Notes: generated from the sequence alone by a model not told the origin. A stretch of 38,124 bases of DNA from JBFMFH01 sp040752275 (GCA_040752275.1 JBFMFH010000117.1:1-38124), one strand, 5' to 3'; counted from the first letter of the stretch, positions 6,485 through 14,817 are shown. Program-made: numbers and translations.

Positions 6485-7009
6485 ATGAAACAGACACTGG
6501 TGCTGCTTCTCCTCATCCCGACAGTGCTCGGTGCCGCTCAGGGCCCGAGGCCAGATGTCTGGGCCCCGGTCAGGTTTCTGGACGGCGTGTGGGAGGGACA
6601 GGGCGACGGGATGAGCGGGGTATCTTCCGTTGCCCAGACCTACGAGTTCGTGCTCGACGCGAACTTCCTCCGCATGACGACGAAGGCGGTCTTCAAACCG
6701 CAGGAGAAGAACCCGAAGGGCGAAACCCACGAGGACGTTGGCTACATCAGCTACGATCGCGCGAGAAAAGCCTTCATCATGCGGGGATTCTACGCGGAGG
6801 GTTTCGTCAACCAGTACGTCGGCACGGTGTCTGATGACGGAAAGACCCTGACCTTCGACACGGAAGACGTGGAAAACGCTCCGGCCGGCACCAAGGCCAG
6901 GCTCGTCTTCGTCAGGACCGGCGATCGTGACCTGGAACAGAGCTTCCACGTCGCCTGGCCCGGGAAGGAGTACACCTGCTACTCGACGAACCGGCTGACC
7001 AGGCGGTGA
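6485..7009 (+). CDS. Cassette 8, second part: secreted DUF1579-like protein
   Basis: The 174-residue protein starts MKQTLVLLLLIPTVLGAAQ, a clear signal peptide. The mature part looks like a single lipocalin-like barrel: FLDGVWEGQGDGMSG, YEFVLDANFLRM, then paired strands around GYISYDRARKAFIMRGF, EGFVNQYVGTVSDDGKTLTFD and a final strand ending CYSTNRL. The weight-and-effect pattern (a GVWEG strand, then residual difference strands) is typical of DUF1579 and related secreted proteins, whose ligand is unknown. The open frame extends upstream to 6302 but without a start that makes sense of the signal peptide; the ATG at 6485 is chosen. Confidence 0.7.
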   Translation: MKQTLVLLLLIPTVLGAAQGPRPDVWAPVRFLDGVWEGQGDGMSGVSSVAQTYEFVLDANFLRMTTKAVFKPQEKNPKGETHEDVGYISYDRARKAFIMRGFYAEGFVNQYVGTVSDDGKTLTFDTEDVENAPAGTKARLVFVRTGDRDLEQSFHVAWPGKEYTCYSTNRLTRR

Positions 7010-7312
7010 CTCACGTCAGAACGATCGGAGCGTGTCGACGCGTGTGGGGGGGCCGGGAGACCACCGGGCGCCGCATGAGCGACGTTTCGAGAGACGGCGG
7101 GGCGGGCCGAATGGCGCGGGCAGGCACACGACCCCGTGAGACAGTCTGGGGTTGAACGCGAGTGGGTCTGCTCGACGACCGTCGCGCGGTGGGATCATGG
7201 GGGCCTCGCACGGGGCAGGATCGCGACGACGAGCCGTCCGACCTGGCAGCGTGGACAGCGGTCGATGTCTGGAATGACCCCGGGATGCCGAGCGCCTGCA
7301 GAAGGCATGAAG
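7010..7312. other. Gene-free 3' part of cassette 8
   Basis: About 300 bases between the secreted-protein gene and attC 8. The frames on both strands are Arg/Pro-rich and look like chance readings. I see no promoter, terminator or second attC. Most cassettes here have under 80 bases in this position, so it may be the wreck of a lost gene. Confidence 0.5.
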
Positions 7313-7385
7313 GTCGAACAACAACCTGCACCCAACCGGCGCAGGTGGGCATGGATGCGCCGGCGGGTGAGGCCTGACGTTCGGG
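7313..7385 (+). other. attC site 8 (cassette 8)
   Basis: The cores are GTCGAAC and GTTCGGG. The left core is one base off the complement of the cassette-8 start GTTCGGC. The arms CAACCTGCACCC and GCGGGTGAGGCCTG form the hairpin. It is the last recognisable attC. Confidence 0.78.
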
Positions 7386-7410
7386 TGCTGCTCGGAATCG
7401 AGGTGCTCAA

Positions 7411-7785
7411 TTGAACGAACGGGACCCAAAGCTGACCGCGCTGATGTTCAACCAGTGCATCAATGCGCGCGACATTGATGGCCTCACTGCGCTAATGACC
7501 GACGATCACACTTTCATCGATCGTGATAACGGTCGGCATCAGGGCAAGGACCGCATGAGCCAAGGTTGGAGGGATTTCTTCGAACAGTTTCCAAAGTACC
7601 GCAACACATTCATTCGTGTCCAGTCTGCCGGGGCTCTTGTTGTCGTGCTTGGTTACGCTGAATGGACCTTGGAGGGCGAACCGGACCACGTGATCTGGAC
7701 CGCCATGATTCGAGATGATCTCGTCGCCGAGTGGCGCGTTCTCAAAGACACAGAGGGCAATCGGGAGTCTCTTGGCCTCATATAA
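7411..7785 (+). CDS. Cassette 9: SnoaL/NTF2-fold protein
   Basis: The 124-residue protein fits the SnoaL-like branch of the NTF2 superfamily: an N-terminal helix with a long INARDIDGLTALMTDDHTF stretch, DNGRHQGKDRMSQGWRDFF, strands around FIRVQSAGALVVVLGYAEWT and VIWTAMIRDDLVAEWRVL. These alpha+beta barrels bind or isomerise small ligands; the actual role is unknown. It starts with TTG, preceded by GAGG at 7399-7402. It is the terminal cassette and no attC follows. A CCCGAAA at 7806-7812 is one base off the expected left core CCCGAAC, but no right half is present. Confidence 0.8.
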   Translation: MNERDPKLTALMFNQCINARDIDGLTALMTDDHTFIDRDNGRHQGKDRMSQGWRDFFEQFPKYRNTFIRVQSAGALVVVLGYAEWTLEGEPDHVIWTAMIRDDLVAEWRVLKDTEGNRESLGLI

Positions 7786-7828
7786 GGGCTGTAGGCGAAG
7801 CTCGGCCCGAAAAGGAAGCCAACTGGCG

Positions 7829-7847
7829 CCCGCCGGAACAGGCGGGC
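7829..7847. terminator. Hairpin between cassette 9 and the next gene
   Basis: CGCCCGCC and GGCGGGC arms enclose a GGAACA-type loop, between two convergent genes. There is no T run, so it may be only a weak or factor-dependent terminator that serves both strands. Confidence 0.35.
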
Positions 7848-7848
7848 C

Positions 7849-8922
7849 TCACTTGCGCTCGAGCGCCGCCTTCCGGCCGCTGAAGGCGACGAGCGCGTCG
7901 GAGTGCAGGTAGGCCCGGGCGGACTTGTCGTCCTTGAGGTAGACGTCGAGAAAGGCCAATGTGGAAGCCGTTGTCACGCCGGTGATCATGGTCAGTTCAT
8001 CGTCGCTCGGCCGGCTGGGGTCGAGAGCAAGGGCCCGGTCTCTGCCCTGATACGAAGAGTGCGTCGCGCCCTCGATGAACACCAGGTACTTGTCGCCCGG
8101 CTTCGCGCGTTCGAAGGGCTCTCGCCGGCTTGCTGGCGTCTCGTTGCCGATCGTGGCGACGTCCCTCGAACCGGTGATGACGAGCATAGGCTTGTCGAGC
8201 TCGGCCCACGAGCCGGCCGTCAGCATCCGATTCGTCGTGCCCTGGCCGGAGATCAGAATCGCGGCGTCGATCCGCGGATCTCCGACGCTCTGCGGTTGAA
8301 GACCGAGTCCGGCTCCAAGTCCCCGCACCTTCACGCCGAAGGCCATCTGCGTCGTCAGGGCCCCGGCCGAGTGGCCGGCCATGCCGATCCGGTCGCGGTC
8401 CATCCGGCCCTGGCCGGCGCCAGACTTCAACCCTGGAATCCGCTCCTCAATCGTGCCAAGCGAATCCAGCAGGAACGTCACGTCCGCGAGCCTGTCCATC
8501 GGCCTCACGTCGCGACGAAGCCCGTCGAGATCGCGTCGCAGCCGCGACAGGTCCTCGCCCTGACGCCGGCGCAGCTCGATGGAATCCGCGTGCGTGGGCA
8601 GGATCACAATGTAGCCGTGCGTGGCCCAGTGGCTGGTGAGTGCCGTGAACGCCGAGCGCGACCCGCCGGCACCATGCGAGAAGATGACGATGGGGAAACG
8701 CGCCGGATCCGACGGAGCGACCTGCGGGTAGCGGACGGTAATTTCGAGGCCCCTTCTCCGGGCCTCGTCGTGCAGGACGACGTTCTCGGACGCCGCCCTG
8801 AATGGTCCCGGGTCGACCTTGTAGCCACCCGGTCCGCCCGGCGTGGCCAGGACCGGTGCTCGGGGAAGCCCGGCGAGCACAGCCAGTGCCAGGGATGCCC
8901 CCAGCCACACAGGTCGCGTCAT
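7849..8922 (-). CDS. Secreted alpha/beta hydrolase (PAF-acetylhydrolase/chlorophyllase-like)
   Basis: The 357-residue protein has an N-terminal signal peptide (about residues 1-26) and a complete lipase-type catalytic set: oxyanion HGAGG near 83-87, nucleophile Ser185 in GHSAG, Asp254 in TGSRD and His288 in EGATHSS. The run IVIFSHGAGGSRSAF and the long insert before the nucleophile resemble bacterial PAF-acetylhydrolase- and chlorophyllase-like esterases. It probably hydrolyses ester substrates in the periplasm or outside; the substrate is not evident. GGAG lies eight bases before the ATG. It faces away from the divergent aminopeptidase gene. Confidence 0.85.
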   Translation of the reverse strand: MTRPVWLGASLALAVLAGLPRAPVLATPGGPGGYKVDPGPFRAASENVVLHDEARRRGLEITVRYPQVAPSDPARFPIVIFSHGAGGSRSAFTALTSHWATHGYIVILPTHADSIELRRRQGEDLSRLRRDLDGLRRDVRPMDRLADVTFLLDSLGTIEERIPGLKSGAGQGRMDRDRIGMAGHSAGALTTQMAFGVKVRGLGAGLGLQPQSVGDPRIDAAILISGQGTTNRMLTAGSWAELDKPMLVITGSRDVATIGNETPASRREPFERAKPGDKYLVFIEGATHSSYQGRDRALALDPSRPSDDELTMITGVTTASTLAFLDVYLKDDKSARAYLHSDALVAFSGRKAALERK

Positions 8923-9136
8923 GGTCGTTGCTCCTCTTGTGGATTTGACCGGAGCGAAGGGATTCCGGTTACCCGCTTGTGCCGGGCCTCAAGGACCGAA
9001 GTGCCTCCCACGCTGCTGCGCCGCGCGATGCGGCGACCTGCCGCCGGCCCGCGCCGGCCCCGACAGGCCCCCGACAGTGCGACTTGTCGGGCTCGGCGCC
9101 TCTGTGGTGGAATGCAGCGATTCCGGAGGTCCGAGC

Positions 9137-10063
9137 ATGATCCGTCGCTTTCTCTTCGTCTACACCGTTCTCGCCGCTGCTGGAGCTGCCGCTGGCATGG
9201 CGTGGTCGACCGCGTCGGCCGAGCAGCCGCCGCGCAAGCTGAAGGTGCACATCTCGGTCGACATGGAGGGCATTGTCGGGATCGTGACGAGCGACCAGCT
9301 CGGGCCGACCGGCTTCGAGTACGGCCGCTTTCGCGAGTTCATGACGAAAGAGGCCCTCGAGGCTGTGCAGGCGGCGAAGGTGGCAGGCGCCACGGAGATT
9401 GTGGTGGCCGACTCGCACGGCAACGGCGAGAACCTGCTCATCGAGCAGTTCCCACCCGACGTGCGCATCGTCCGGTCGTGGCCGCGCAAGCTCGGAATGA
9501 TGGCCGGCATCGACGAGACGTTCGATGCGGCGATGTTCATCGGCTATCACGCCTCGACGAACAATCCGGCTGGCGTGCGCGCGCATACCTTCTCCAGCGC
9601 CACACTCACGCGCGTGGCACTGAACGGCACAGAGGTCACGGAGGGCGCGTGGAATGCGGCGATCGCCGGCCACTTCGGGGTGCCGGTCATCCTGGTGTCA
9701 GGAGACGATGTGGCCGTGGCGGAGGTGAAGAAGCTCGTGGGGGACATCGAAGGCGCTGTCACGAAACAGGCGCTCGGGTACCACGCGGCTCTGACGCTGA
9801 CCCCACAGGCGTCGTACGACGAGATTCGCCGGAAGGCGCGTGCGGCATTCGCGCGGCGGGAGAGTATGAAGCCCTACACGATCAAGGCGCCGGTGACGCT
9901 CGACATCAGCTTCAAGCACTACACGGCGGCCGAACTGCTGGCATACCTGCCCGGGGTGGAGCGCGTGGACTCGCACTCCGTGCGCTACGTGGCGAAGGAC
10001 ATGGTGCAGGCATCGACCTTCATGCAGTTCGTGACGCACTATCGGCCCGATATCACACCGTAG
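9137..10063 (+). CDS. Secreted M55-family D-aminopeptidase (DppA-like)
   Basis: M55 peptidases are zinc-dependent D-aminopeptidases that form ring-shaped oligomers and act on D-amino-acid peptides such as those from cell-wall turnover. The 308-residue protein shows a signal peptide (residues 1-28), then the metal-binding motif SVDMEGIVGI with Asp42 and Glu44, ADSHGNG with Asp92 and His94, and IGYHAS with His138, all in the DppA order. The ATG at 9137 is preferred because GGAGG lies seven bases upstream and a signal peptide follows; the open frame upstream is chance. DppA of Bacillus is cytoplasmic, so a secreted form is a difference worth noting. Confidence 0.9.
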   Translation: MIRRFLFVYTVLAAAGAAAGMAWSTASAEQPPRKLKVHISVDMEGIVGIVTSDQLGPTGFEYGRFREFMTKEALEAVQAAKVAGATEIVVADSHGNGENLLIEQFPPDVRIVRSWPRKLGMMAGIDETFDAAMFIGYHASTNNPAGVRAHTFSSATLTRVALNGTEVTEGAWNAAIAGHFGVPVILVSGDDVAVAEVKKLVGDIEGAVTKQALGYHAALTLTPQASYDEIRRKARAAFARRESMKPYTIKAPVTLDISFKHYTAAELLAYLPGVERVDSHSVRYVAKDMVQASTFMQFVTHYRPDITP

Positions 10064-10120
10064 CACTCGCCGTAGCACTTCCGCTCTCCCCCGAGACCAG
10101 CGCGAGAGTAGTCCGGGGCG

Positions 10121-10183
10121 ACTCCGGGATCACTCCGGCACGAGACCGGGATGAGACCGGGATGAGACCCGCTCTTGAGCGGG
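10121..10183. repeat. 11-base tandem units plus CCCGCTC hairpin, copy A
   Basis: Four 11-base units run in tandem from 10121: ACTCCGGGATC, ACTCCGGCACG and AGACCGGGATG twice. They lead into GAGACCCGCTCTTGAGCGGG (10164-10183), whose CCCGCTC and GAGCGGG arms pair exactly around TT. The same 20 bases occur at 19003-19022. The hairpin lies just past the stop of the OmpA gene and could also end its transcript. Confidence 0.85.
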
Positions 10184-10203
10184 GGTGTTCCGCTGTTCAT
10201 CGG

Positions 10204-11049
10204 TTACCGTCGGACGAGCTCGACGCGGCGGTTCCTCTGGCGGCCTTCGTCGGTCGCGTTGTCGCCCACGGGCGAGTCGGCGCCGTAGCCCTTTGCCGTC
10301 AAACGGCGAGCGGCGATTCCCTTCGCCGTCAGAGCGGCCACAACGGCTTCAGCCCGCTGCTGCGATAGCTGCCGGTTGTGCTCGGCCGACCCCGTGGAAT
10401 CGGTGTGGCCCTGGACCTCGAGTTCGAGCACCGCCTCCATCTGGAGGAGCTTCACGACCTCGTCCAGCACGGCCCAGCTCTCGGGCCTGAGCGTGGCCTT
10501 GTCGACGTCGAAGAGGATGCCGTACACCGCCACCCGGCCCTCGGCGGCGATGGCCTTCCGCATCTCCTCCGCCCCAAACGTCAGGCTCGTCTGCAGCGGC
10601 TGTTCGTCGACGATGTCGAGAATGTAGTTGCCGGCAGAGGCCCAGAGGCTGGCGTACGTGGTGCCGCCCCCCTCCCGGGGCACCGCGAAGTACAGCCGGT
10701 TCGACGTCTTGGCGTGGATCACGCCCCCAACCCGGAGGGTCTCCGATTCGTAGTTGCGGACAATCTCGGCCGCAGAGATGCTGCGGTCTCTCTTGCCGTC
10801 GGCGCCGGGTATGTCATACGTCACGTGCCAGTGCGGGCCGCCAACCGGCCTGAGCACCGTGCGCGCGCCTTCCTTGAACCGGAACTGCAGCTCGCCGAAT
10901 CTCTCGATACGGGGCCGGCCGGCCACGACGGAATTCGGCATCGGCTTGATCACGGGATGTTCAATCGCCGGTTGGGCGCTGGCGCCTGAGGTGGGCGCCA
11001 GCAGCGCCAGCGCAGTCAACACGGCGAGAGGAATGAGGCGTCGGATCAT
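10204..11049 (-). CDS. Secreted OmpA-family protein
   Basis: The 281-residue protein has a signal peptide ending near ASAQ and an N-terminal domain of about 150 residues that I do not recognise. It ends with a typical OmpA-like peptidoglycan-binding domain: VAVYGILFDVDKATLRPES, LEVQGHTDSTGSAEHNRQLSQQ, RAEAV, GYGADSPVGDNATDEGRQRNRRVEL. This domain holds the outer membrane to the cell wall. The ATG at 11049 is preferred to the one at 11055 because GGAG lies six bases before it. It follows the small secreted-protein gene by about 45 bases and may share its transcript. Confidence 0.9.
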   Translation of the reverse strand: MIRRLIPLAVLTALALLAPTSGASAQPAIEHPVIKPMPNSVVAGRPRIERFGELQFRFKEGARTVLRPVGGPHWHVTYDIPGADGKRDRSISAAEIVRNYESETLRVGGVIHAKTSNRLYFAVPREGGGTTYASLWASAGNYILDIVDEQPLQTSLTFGAEEMRKAIAAEGRVAVYGILFDVDKATLRPESWAVLDEVVKLLQMEAVLELEVQGHTDSTGSAEHNRQLSQQRAEAVVAALTAKGIAARRLTAKGYGADSPVGDNATDEGRQRNRRVELVRR

Positions 11050-11094
11050 GGGCATCTCCGTCTCTGGATGTGAAGGGGCGCCGCACCGCGCGGG

Positions 11095-11493
11095 CTACGG
11101 CCTGGGCGGCACGACCTTCAGCGTGAGACTGGTCTGATACACGCCGGCAACGGACGTGGCGGTGGCCTTGCCCTCGCCCTTGTACTGCGTGTTCGTGGCT
11201 TCGTCCAGGGCCCTGGCCATGACGCGGACGTTGGCATTCGGGCCTGACGTTGGCGGGTGCCCACTGGGCGTGCAGGTGACGTCGATGGTGACGGTCGCCG
11301 TGCCACCGCGTCCGACCTCGGCGGTAGCGCCGCCCGAGCAGTTCCCGCCGTCTCCGCCGACGGTGACGAAGATCTTCATCCCGACCGGCAGACCCTTGCC
11401 GATGGTGACATTGAAGGTCTCGGCCGATGCCGTCGAGACCGAGGCCGCCATCAGGATGACAAGCGACACGAACAGGGGGACCATTCTCCGCAT
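11095..11493 (-). CDS. Small secreted protein of unknown function
   Basis: The 132-residue protein starts MRRMVPLFVSLVILMAASV, a signal peptide ending near ASAE. The mature 110 residues are rich in Gly, Thr and Val with two cysteines (GGNCSGG and DVTCTPSG) that could form a disulfide. The strand-rich pattern suggests a small immunoglobulin-like or beta-sandwich domain. AGGAG lies seven bases before the ATG, so the in-frame upstream extension to 11553 is rejected. I do not recognise the family. It sits between the beta-barrel-like gene and the OmpA gene on the same strand. Confidence 0.65.
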   Translation of the reverse strand: MRRMVPLFVSLVILMAASVSTASAETFNVTIGKGLPVGMKIFVTVGGDGGNCSGGATAEVGRGGTATVTIDVTCTPSGHPPTSGPNANVRVMARALDEATNTQYKGEGKATATSVAGVYQTSLTLKVVPPRP

Positions 11494-11574
11494 GATACGC
11501 TCCTTGTCGAGTGTTGGGGTTGTGACCCTTCTCCCTTGAGTGGCAGCCGGCACGGATCCATTTCCGGCCCTCCG

Positions 11575-13407
11575 CTACCACGCCCATTCGGGATTCCAGG
11601 CGACCCTGACGAGGCCCTGAGCACCCGAATGGCGGGTGCCCGCGACATGGTCGCTGAGACGCTGCCAGCGCCCTTCGACCCAGATCGACAGGTTCCAGCG
11701 ACTCGTCCAGAGCTGCCTTGACCATGCTCCAGACACCCAACGCCTGCTCACATGCCGCCCGGTCCGTTCCTCAGCGTCACCCGCCAGGGTGAACGCGATG
11801 CGGGAAGCGATGGGAGGCAGCGCAAACGCAGACTCCAGAAAGACGTTGCTGGTCTCGAGTTCGAACGGGCCGGTCCGCCGGTCGAACCCTCCACCACCCG
11901 AGAGCGTGAGGCCTCGAAAGGGGCCGGCGCGCCCGGCGGCTTTCAGGAAGGTCCAGGTCGAGCGTCCGGTGCTCGAGTCCCGCGTCGTGGATCGCGCGGC
12001 GTGCACGTCGGCCCGAAGCTGTCGCCACCCCGCGCCGATTCTGACCATCCCGCGCGCCTCGTCCCGATCGCCGGACGGCCGCTCGAGCATCTGCCGATCG
12101 AAATCGGCTCCAAGCGTCAGAGTCGGGCGTGGTGTTGCCGACACCGACAGCGCGAGATGCCGCTGGTGGGTTCGCTCAACGGTGCCGTCCAGCCCGTCGT
12201 GGGCGATGGCAAACCGTGCCGAGTAGGTGAAGCGCTTGTGCTGCCTGGCCACCACCACCTCTCCATCCTGCCGATCGCTCTGGAGTCCCGGGTCCGCGTG
12301 ATTCCGATACGTCGCGCCGACCCGTGACGTTCGGACCACGATTCGCTGCCCGGCCAGCTTGCCCGTGACTTCGCCGCGAACAGCGAAGTCAGAAGGTTCA
12401 CTCCGAGAACCGCGCGCACTGTCACGACTGAACATCGACTCTCCAACGGCCGTCCATCCGGCTCCGAGGCGGAGCCGCACGTGTGCCCCGAGCAGCGTGC
12501 CCTGTTCCGCCTCGAGGCCGAATGCGTCGGCATCCGCTGCGTCCGTGCGGCCGCGCGCGTGCTGAGCGAGCAGCGTAATGGCGCCGGCCGGGCCAGGCAG
12601 CCGGAGCTTCCAGCTCAGGTTCTGGATCCAGTACGGCCGCTCGGCCGTCCCGTCCGACGAAGGCAGCCCGTCAGCGAAGTTGGTGTGAGCGGCAAGAACG
12701 CCAGCCCGGCCCGTGTCGTACGCAGCGCTCGCCACCTGGCGGAAAGTCCGGCTCCCGACAAAGTGCGTGTCGGCCTGAAGGTCGGCATCGGTGAGCCCGC
12801 CCGACAGGCGGAGCCGCCCGGCTGAATGTTCCGCGAACATGAGCGGCGATTCGAAAACCATGCCCCCATCCAGAAGGACCGTCTGGTTCCACGTGGCGTC
12901 GAAGGTCGTGGCCGTTCCGGTTGACTGGAGCGTTCCGTCCGCGTGGGGCGCGAGCGTGATGACATCGGCGACGGCGCTGCCCGCTTCGAGCCCCGAGGCG
13001 TCGCTCAGCCGCGCGTCAATCGCGACGTGGCGGCGCGGCGGTGTCGTCGTGAACTCCACGCGCGCGAGGGCACGCACACCATCGGCCTCGAGTCGCCTGA
13101 GTTCCGCCGCGTGAGGGCCCTCTTGTAGCGGCACGGGCGACGTCACACGCAGGGTGTCGCCCTGCCATTCCACGAACTCGGTCACATCGTCACTGTCGAT
13201 CGCCACGCGGAGGCGATCGCGCGCGGCCTGCATGGCGCGCGGCACCTCGAAGACGACAGTGGGACGCCACCATGGGATCTCGGCACCGGCCTCCGGGGAC
13301 CGGACGATGGGCTGCTGTGCCCCCGCGCCAGCCGCCTCGGTGAGGAATGCGATGGCGAGTGCCGTCGCCGCGCGGGCAGCAATGCTGGTGCTAGCGGTGG
13401 ATCTCAT
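11575..13407 (-). CDS. Predicted outer-membrane beta-barrel-like protein
   Basis: From the ATG at 13407 the protein has 610 residues and a signal peptide ending AGAGAQQ. An N-terminal region of about 120 residues looks like a bacterial Ig-like or Big domain (SPEAGAEIPWWRPTVVFEVP to VEFTTTPPRR). The rest alternates short amphipathic strands with Gly/Asp turns and many Arg and Trp residues, as in outer-membrane barrels; it ends WNPEWAW, an aromatic final strand. No named barrel family was recognised. The start overlaps the upstream gene by 17 bases, so the two are likely coupled. The open frame extends further but would give Arg/Ser-rich nonsense. Confidence 0.65.
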   Translation of the reverse strand: MRSTASTSIAARAATALAIAFLTEAAGAGAQQPIVRSPEAGAEIPWWRPTVVFEVPRAMQAARDRLRVAIDSDDVTEFVEWQGDTLRVTSPVPLQEGPHAAELRRLEADGVRALARVEFTTTPPRRHVAIDARLSDASGLEAGSAVADVITLAPHADGTLQSTGTATTFDATWNQTVLLDGGMVFESPLMFAEHSAGRLRLSGGLTDADLQADTHFVGSRTFRQVASAAYDTGRAGVLAAHTNFADGLPSSDGTAERPYWIQNLSWKLRLPGPAGAITLLAQHARGRTDAADADAFGLEAEQGTLLGAHVRLRLGAGWTAVGESMFSRDSARGSRSEPSDFAVRGEVTGKLAGQRIVVRTSRVGATYRNHADPGLQSDRQDGEVVVARQHKRFTYSARFAIAHDGLDGTVERTHQRHLALSVSATPRPTLTLGADFDRQMLERPSGDRDEARGMVRIGAGWRQLRADVHAARSTTRDSSTGRSTWTFLKAAGRAGPFRGLTLSGGGGFDRRTGPFELETSNVFLESAFALPPIASRIAFTLAGDAEERTGRHVSRRWVSGAWSRQLWTSRWNLSIWVEGRWQRLSDHVAGTRHSGAQGLVRVAWNPEWAW

Positions 13408-14728
13408 GAACCGTGCTCGCGGCCACGACCTCTCCGAGATCGTTGAGCCCCTCGACGCGAACCCGCAGCGGGAAGGTGCCAGCCGCAAGGGAGGCGAGTT
13501 CGACGCTCGCCGCCGCCGTCTTCTTCGTAATCTTCCGCACGATGGTGCCGCCGGCAGCATCGAGCAGGACGATGGCGAAGAGCCCCGTGCCCTCAGGGCC
13601 GCGCCAGACGAGCTCGGCATCCGTCACGGAGAGGTCCAGCGGCGCCCGTGCATCCAGCAGCGTGAAGCGTGACCGCACAATTGCCAGCACGAACGGATCA
13701 TCGAGCTGCCCCGGACTCGCGCTCCGCGACGATACGGCTCGCACTTCGATCTCATGGACACCCGCCGCGAGCACCATCCGCACCCCGTCGGGGAGCGCCC
13801 ACTCGCGGGCGGTCACCCGGTCGATGACGTTTCCGTCGATGGCGATCTCGAACGCCGCCGCGGCAGGCCTCGGCGTCCAGAACCACAGCGGTGAGCCGCT
13901 TGTGCGGAGATAGGTCCGGAATCCCGGCTCCGAGAGCAGCCTGAAGTCGTGGCTGGTTCCCGGCGCGATCAGGTACCGGACCGGAGGGGAGCGCGTGCCC
14001 GGCGGCTCGAGAATCTCGAGGACGAGCTCGTGGCGTCCGGCCGACATCGCCGGCAGATTCTGCAACGTCACGATGCGAACGGGTCGGCCTCCCCACATGT
14101 CTGCGGTGAACCGCTCGACGACGACGCCGTCGACGAGCCAGACGCCGGTCACCAGGCCGTTGCCCGACCCGTAGATGTACCCTTCGGCGCGGACTCGCGT
14201 GTCTTCTGAGAACACCGTCCCTGCCGCCGGAGCGCTCACGCTGACTCCAGTGACGCGCAGGTCGCCTCCGAGCGAACCGACAGGCTTGCCACGTGATGGG
14301 AGCGGCGGCGGCGACACGGGTGGAGGCGGCACGCTGCGTCCCATCCCGGTGGCGGGTACCGCCACTCGCGGCGCGGCCGGATCGTTGCACTCGATGGTGA
14401 CGACCGCCGAGAAGAGACCCGGTGAGCCGGGCGTGAAACTGACCGTGATCGACCAGAACGTTCCCGGTGGGAACGTGTAGGGCCCGGCTGAAGACACTGC
14501 AAATGCCTCGCCAACCACGCTGACGCGCTGAACCGTCAGGGGAAGGCCGCCGAGGTTGTGCACCTGCAGCTCGCGCCGGGAGGTGTCGCCCACCTCGACC
14601 GTGCCCATGTCGAGCACGGAAGGGCGCACGTCGATACGTGGCGGTTGCGCGCCGGCCGGCTGCGGGCACGCGAGCGCCACGCCCCACCAGCAGAGATACA
14701 CGACCACGACGCGTACCCGCAGCGACAC
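13391..14728 (-). CDS. Secreted choice-of-anchor D / HYDIN-type domain protein
   Basis: The protein has a signal peptide (VVVVYLCWWGVALACP, ending PAGAQ) and then a clear ASPM/HYDIN-type immunoglobulin domain: DVRPSVLDMGTVEVGD, RRELQVHNLGGLPLTV, FTPGSPGLFSAVVTIECND. A proline-rich linker (PPPPVSPPPLPS) joins it to two or more further beta-rich domains. These domains usually act as extracellular scaffolds. The GTG at 14728 is a likely start; the ATG at 14827 would place heptad repeat DNA in the coding region, reading DPGSGPHIPGPDE. It follows the anti-sigma gene by about 120 bases and overlaps the barrel gene downstream. Confidence 0.7.
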   Translation of the reverse strand: MSLRVRVVVVYLCWWGVALACPQPAGAQPPRIDVRPSVLDMGTVEVGDTSRRELQVHNLGGLPLTVQRVSVVGEAFAVSSAGPYTFPPGTFWSITVSFTPGSPGLFSAVVTIECNDPAAPRVAVPATGMGRSVPPPPVSPPPLPSRGKPVGSLGGDLRVTGVSVSAPAAGTVFSEDTRVRAEGYIYGSGNGLVTGVWLVDGVVVERFTADMWGGRPVRIVTLQNLPAMSAGRHELVLEILEPPGTRSPPVRYLIAPGTSHDFRLLSEPGFRTYLRTSGSPLWFWTPRPAAAAFEIAIDGNVIDRVTAREWALPDGVRMVLAAGVHEIEVRAVSSRSASPGQLDDPFVLAIVRSRFTLLDARAPLDLSVTDAELVWRGPEGTGLFAIVLLDAAGGTIVRKITKKTAAASVELASLAAGTFPLRVRVEGLNDLGEVVAASTVHEIHR

Positions 14729-14782
14729 AGACGGACTCGGGTTCCCGATCTGAAGTGGCACATCCGGGAGAAGCGTTTCGTC

Positions 14783-14817
14783 AGGACCCGGGATATGGGG
14801 CCCGGATCCGGGATCCA
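14783..14817. repeat. Seven-base-period repeat, locus 1
   Basis: Five consecutive 7-base units are visible: AGGACCC, GGGATAT, GGGGCCC, GGATCCG, GGATCCA. The first two resemble the AGGACCC and GGGATTC units of the locus near 30.5 kb. It lies between the anti-sigma gene and the choice-of-anchor gene. Confidence 0.6.

Larger units (their letters stand above)
65..7785 (+). mobile_element. Chromosomal integron: truncated integrase plus nine-cassette array
   Basis: A minus-strand integron integrase fragment is followed by nine sites with attC anatomy: a 7-base left core ending AAC, imperfect inverted arms that often carry CACCCG/CGGGTG boxes, and a right core beginning GT. All point the same way. 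Cassette 1 starts GTTATGC and its attC starts GCATAAC; cassette 2 has GTTAGCG and CGCTAAC; cassettes 6 and 7 have GTTCGGC and GCCGAAC. These are exact complements, as expected when each cassette once closed into a circle. Cassettes 3 and 8 differ at one base; 4 and 5 do not match. Cassette 9 has no downstream attC. The similar attC arms suggest a single-lineage, sedentary chromosomal integron. Confidence 0.9.

Noticed and set aside
7806..7812. An attC left core for cassette 9
   Set aside because: CCCGAAA is one base off the expected CCCGAAC, but no inverted arms or right core follow, so it cannot be called a site.
7903..10368. An 821-codon plus-strand open frame
   Set aside because: It is antisense to the secreted hydrolase and then out of frame with the M55 peptidase gene. 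Its product is Arg/Ala-rich without domains; this is a high-GC shadow.
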